Source: Cryptomeria japonica (lineage: Eukaryota > Streptophyta > Pinopsida > Cupressales > Cupressaceae). From it: a DNA stretch of 64,000 nucleotides. Position numbers and translations under genes: made by a program. Positions 61,103-64,000 of this stretch are shown one piece after another. The notes beneath the pieces were generated by a model. It did no database searches. It had not been told where the DNA came from and saw only the letters and a program-made list of their open reading frames with translations. The stretch lies in NCBI RefSeq assembly GCF_030272615.1, contig NC_081414.1:822053896-822117895 (forward strand), read 5' to 3'. The first letter of the stretch is position 1; the number at the start of each line of letters is the position of its first letter.

Positions 61103-62115
61103 CTAGTTGTATTGAATCCCTTTCCTTAATACCTTCGTGAAGGGTTGAGCTTTGTCTGCTAGCTGAGATATAAAACACCTTATTGACTGAAGATGGCCTT
61201 GTAAACTTCTCATATGGTTGATATTCTTGGGTCGAGGCATTTCTATTATAGCTTGGACCTTTTCAGGGTCAACCGCAATTCCTTTTCTTGATATTATGTA
61301 CACAAGCAATTTTCCTGATGTTACTCTAAATGCACAATTTTTTGGATTGAAGCGGAGCTTGAATCTTTCCATTCTATCTAGTATGAGGCCTAGCTCTTGA
61401 ATATGCGTAGATCTCCTCATATTTTTTACCAGGGTGTCATCAATATAATCTTCCATGTTTTTATGCATCATATCATGGAAGATAGTGGTTATTGCTCTTT
61501 GATAAGTTGCTCCTGTGTTCTTTAGACCAAACGACATAACATTCCAATAGAAGGTTCCCCATGCACATGTGAAAGCTATCTTCTCTTGATCTTCAGGTGC
61601 TATCTTGATCTAATTGTAACCAGATAATCCATTCATTAATGAATACATCTCATATCTAGTCGTCATATCTACTATCATGTCAATATTGGGCAATGGAAAA
61701 TCATCTTTTGGACATGCCTTGTTGAGATCCTTGAAGTATATGCAAACTCTAATAGATTTGTCCACCTTTGATACAGGTACTATATTTGATATCCATTCTA
61801 CGTAGTCTATAGCTCTGATAAATTAGCTTTTAGCAATTTCTCTAGTTCAGCCTTGACTAGTAGTATCACATGAGGATGCATCTTTCAGAGTCTTTGTTTG
61901 ATTCATTTCACTCTTGGTATAATATAGAGGTGATGCATGATGAGATCAGGATCTAGTCCTGGCGTATCTGAGTATGTCCATGCAAAGTTGATCTTCTTTT
62001 CTAGAAAAAGGTTGTTGAAATCCTTTAACTCTTCTGGTGATAGTGATTGAGCTAAATGAATGATGTGTGGTGTCTCTTGACTCTCAATGTTCACTGGCTG
62101 AGTTGGCTCGACCAA
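61103..62115 (-). pseudogene. gypsy reverse transcriptase, element 2
   Basis: The N-terminal part at 62115-61903 has NFAWTYSDTPGLDPDLIMHH, typical of the start of the domain. The central part at 61900-61540 is in broken frames. 61537-61103 has MSFGLKNTGATYQRA, the catalytic YIDDTL (usually YVDD), LRFNPKNCAF and the C-terminal LQGHLQSIRCFISQ. Confidence 0.88.
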
Positions 62116-62130
62116 TATAGAAGATCTCTC

Positions 62131-62880
62131 CTAGAAGTGACTCGGCAACATATCAAGTATCTCACCTTCAGACGCCTCAGAGAGGTTTTCACCTTTAGGT
62201 ACATCATTTATTTTCTCTTTTTTAGAGTTTGACACCACCACAATGTGGTTTTCGCCATCAAATCTTTTATTCTTATTTTTCTTGTTTTTGCAACTAAGAT
62301 ACCTAATATCTGCTTCAATCATGTTTTCATTTTGTTCACAGGTGGAAGAGTACATGGGTTGAACTGCATTGAGATAGTAGGCTAGTGTATAGTCATTGGC
62401 AAAGGTAGGTACATTCAAGGGTTGGTTATAAAGAGTATTATCAATCAGTTCTGGATGCATTAAGGATAAGGTTGGAATATGCTCAAGGGAGTTCATGATA
62501 CTATTGTCATGGCTTTGGACCGACCAGTTGAGTTCTAGAACGCTATCTTGCATATGTGTCACGAGACTAGGAAGAGTTATGACACGATTATCAAAATTCA
62601 TGTTAGTATTTATTGGACCTAACCCAACTGACCTACTTCTAGCATCATCACCTACTTCAGACTGGATTACATACTGTGGTGTAACAGTAGACAATATCTC
62701 ATCATTCATGACAGAGTAGTCATAATGCATTGTTGAATAGTTGTTGTCGTAAATAGAGCTCTCGTCTGAGTCATCAGAGTCATAGGATGAAGTTGTTGAC
62801 TCATCTTCAAGTGGCTTAGTAAAGGTATATATAGTATCAACACCCACATCTGTTGGCAAATGTACACTCCAATGAGGCAT
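62131..62880 (-). pseudogene. Polyprotein segment upstream of reverse transcriptase, element 2
   Basis: An open frame of 249 codons, acidic and Ser/Tyr-rich (TTSSYDSDDSDESSIYDN), with a basic patch (CKNKKNKNKR). It ends GEILDMLPSHF, just before the reverse transcriptase. Its apparent start falls exactly at the LTR boundary at 62880, so it is a truncated internal piece. I recognise no protease active site. Confidence 0.6.
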
Positions 62881-63654
62881 TGTAGGTGATTGAAGGTTTT
62901 GTCATTGATGGCAACCTTACAATCCTATGACACTGGAAAGGAAATCTACCGGCACTAGCAAGGTCAGACTTTACACCGGCACATAGACCACCAGCACCGG
63001 TAGTGAAAGGAAGCATACTGGCATAGAAGCCGACAAGAATTTTATTTGTAATTTATTTTGTTAATTATTATAAAATCATTGTAAGTTAACTTGGCAAGTT
63101 GTAAAATGACTCATATATATAAGAGATCATTGTAGAACATTTTTGTAAGTATGGAGGAATGTAATTAGGCAAAATAAGGCAGACCTATTATGTGAATTAT
63201 AGGTTAAGGGTTTATGTAAGAAGTAGAGCTATAAACCGGTACTGGATCTAGCATAGTAGATGCTATTTTGAAGCAGTACAAGACATTGGATTTATATAAT
63301 CCATTTTGTAAGTCAGTGAGACTTCCCATTTTGTAATTGAGCAATGAGCTCTAGGCACTTAGCCTTCCTACATGTCCAGGCCCCTATTGTAGTAGTAATA
63401 TTCTCTTATTGGCCAGTAAGTGAATATTGTGGGTCACAAATCCCACCGAGGTTTTTCCCATACTGGGTTTCCTTGTTAAACTATTGTGTTATGGTGAGTC
63501 TTTCATGTGGTTGTTGTTATCTCTATTTATTGCATTACTTTCTGTTTACCAGTATACAGTATTGATATGCTCTACATGTTTTAAGTTAAGAAAATAATCT
63601 AACCAGTTGGATATTGATTCACTCCCCCTCTCAGTATCTGTGGGAATCCTAACA
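62881..63654 (+). repeat. 5' LTR
   Basis: Runs TGTAGGTGATTG to GGGAATCCTAACA, 774 bases. TATATATAAG at about 63114-63123 is a good TATA box. The end motif ATTCACTCCCCCTCTCAGTA is the family one with only five C. ACCGGT words are frequent, as in the element at 1-6687. Confidence 0.85.
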
Positions 63655-63672
63655 ATTGGTATCAGAGCTTGG
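63655..63672 (+). other. Primer binding site
   Basis: ATTGGTATCAGAGCTTGG follows the LTR end; it contains the full plant consensus TGGTATCAGAGC for initiator tRNA-Met priming. Confidence 0.92.
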
Positions 63673-63725
63673 TCCTCTATTTTTAGAAGCCTAACAGCTT
63701 GAGGAAGATCTTGACACTGGTAAAG

Positions 63726-64000
63726 ATGGAAAACTTGATGAAGCAATTAGAAGCAACTCTCTCAGACTATGATGCAAAAAATTTGAAAAATATCAATATT
63801 GAAGATGATCTAAAGGTTGCATAGGATATTATTCAAGAATTTCAAGAAAATCTTACCATTGCAAGAAACAAGAGAAGAGAACTTTGTGAAAAAATTCAAA
63901 ATGAGAATGATGAAAAGGAAACTCTTAGTGATTTGATAAACAAGTTGAAACAAGAGAACATGACAACTAAGAATGAGATGCAGGATATGACTATGAGATT
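63726..64000 (+). pseudogene. gag: gag-like coiled-coil protein, N-terminal part
   Basis: ATG at 63726 opens a charged, heptad-like frame that runs to the window end apart from one TAG at 63822-63824. Its opening MENLMKQLEATLSDYD recalls the gag at 191. There, a similar ~30-codon start is followed by a basic helix (QAKRREHAERL), comparable with NKRRELCEKI here. Zinc knuckles, if present, are beyond 64000. Confidence 0.7.

Larger units (their letters stand above)
52660..62880 (-). mobile_element. Tat-type Ty3/gypsy element 2 (3' part), with antisense PMD gene
   Basis: Same plan as element 1: reverse transcriptase, RNase H, second RNase H and integrase on the minus strand, a plus-strand PMD gene, purine tract and 3' LTR. 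It splits copia element 2 at 52660 and is itself interrupted at 62881. Its gag, 5' LTR and target duplication should lie beyond the window. Confidence 0.88.
62881..64000 (+). mobile_element. Copia-type gag element (5' part), inserted in gypsy element 2
   Basis: LTR, primer site and the start of a coiled-coil gag frame, cut by the window end. The plan matches the element at 1-6687, so it may be another non-autonomous copy, though pol cannot be excluded downstream. It is the innermost element of the nest. Confidence 0.8.

Noticed and set aside
1..64000. tRNA or rRNA genes
   Set aside because: I looked for tRNA-like cloverleaf arms and conserved rRNA stretches and saw none; the only tRNA-related words are primer binding sites.

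Overview
This is repeat-dominated nuclear DNA from a large-genome seed plant. The long reverse-transcribing elements, the many old LTRs and the thousands of bases of degenerate CCCTAA-type interstitial repeats would suit a gymnosperm, but nothing in the window fixes the species. I see no intact host gene, tRNA or rRNA. Most protein-like sequence belongs to decayed LTR retrotransposons.

Layout. (1) 1-6687: most of a non-autonomous copia-type LTR element, with a four-knuckle gag frame, a ~1,100-codon second frame of unknown function and no pol. It sits in a telomere-like array. (2) 6688-9120: telomere-like array plus an AT-rich module with a hairpin; a second copy at about 32571-35040 lacks the retroelement and acts as an empty site. 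(3) 9120-13403: AT-rich DNA with a probable LINE ORF1 remnant and one copy of a duplicated G-box module. (4) 13404-20983: a complete minus-strand Ty1/copia element with both LTRs and a 5-bp target duplication. (5) 20984-28084: AT-rich DNA, short tandem repeats, the second G-box module and a possible small spliced gene at 25345-26310. (6) 28085-33075: a telomere-like array split by a solo LTR. (7) 35816-64000: a nest. A Tat-type Ty3/gypsy element on the minus strand (from 35816) is interrupted by a copia element (from 48964). That is interrupted by a second Tat-type element (from 52660), itself interrupted by a second gag-type copia element (from 62881).

The most interesting content is in the two Tat-type elements. 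Each carries, antisense to pol and just inside the 3' LTR, a plant-mobile-domain (PMD) gene with its own TATA box and a 25-codon first exon ending exactly at a GTAAGT donor; the younger copy has a clear acceptor and a long PMD exon. A second theme is decay. In-frame stops across unrelated elements are mostly TAG or TGA, as expected if methylated CAG and CGA codons lost cytosine by deamination; sibling copies in the window confirm several. All boundaries are read by eye; no alignment or search was run.
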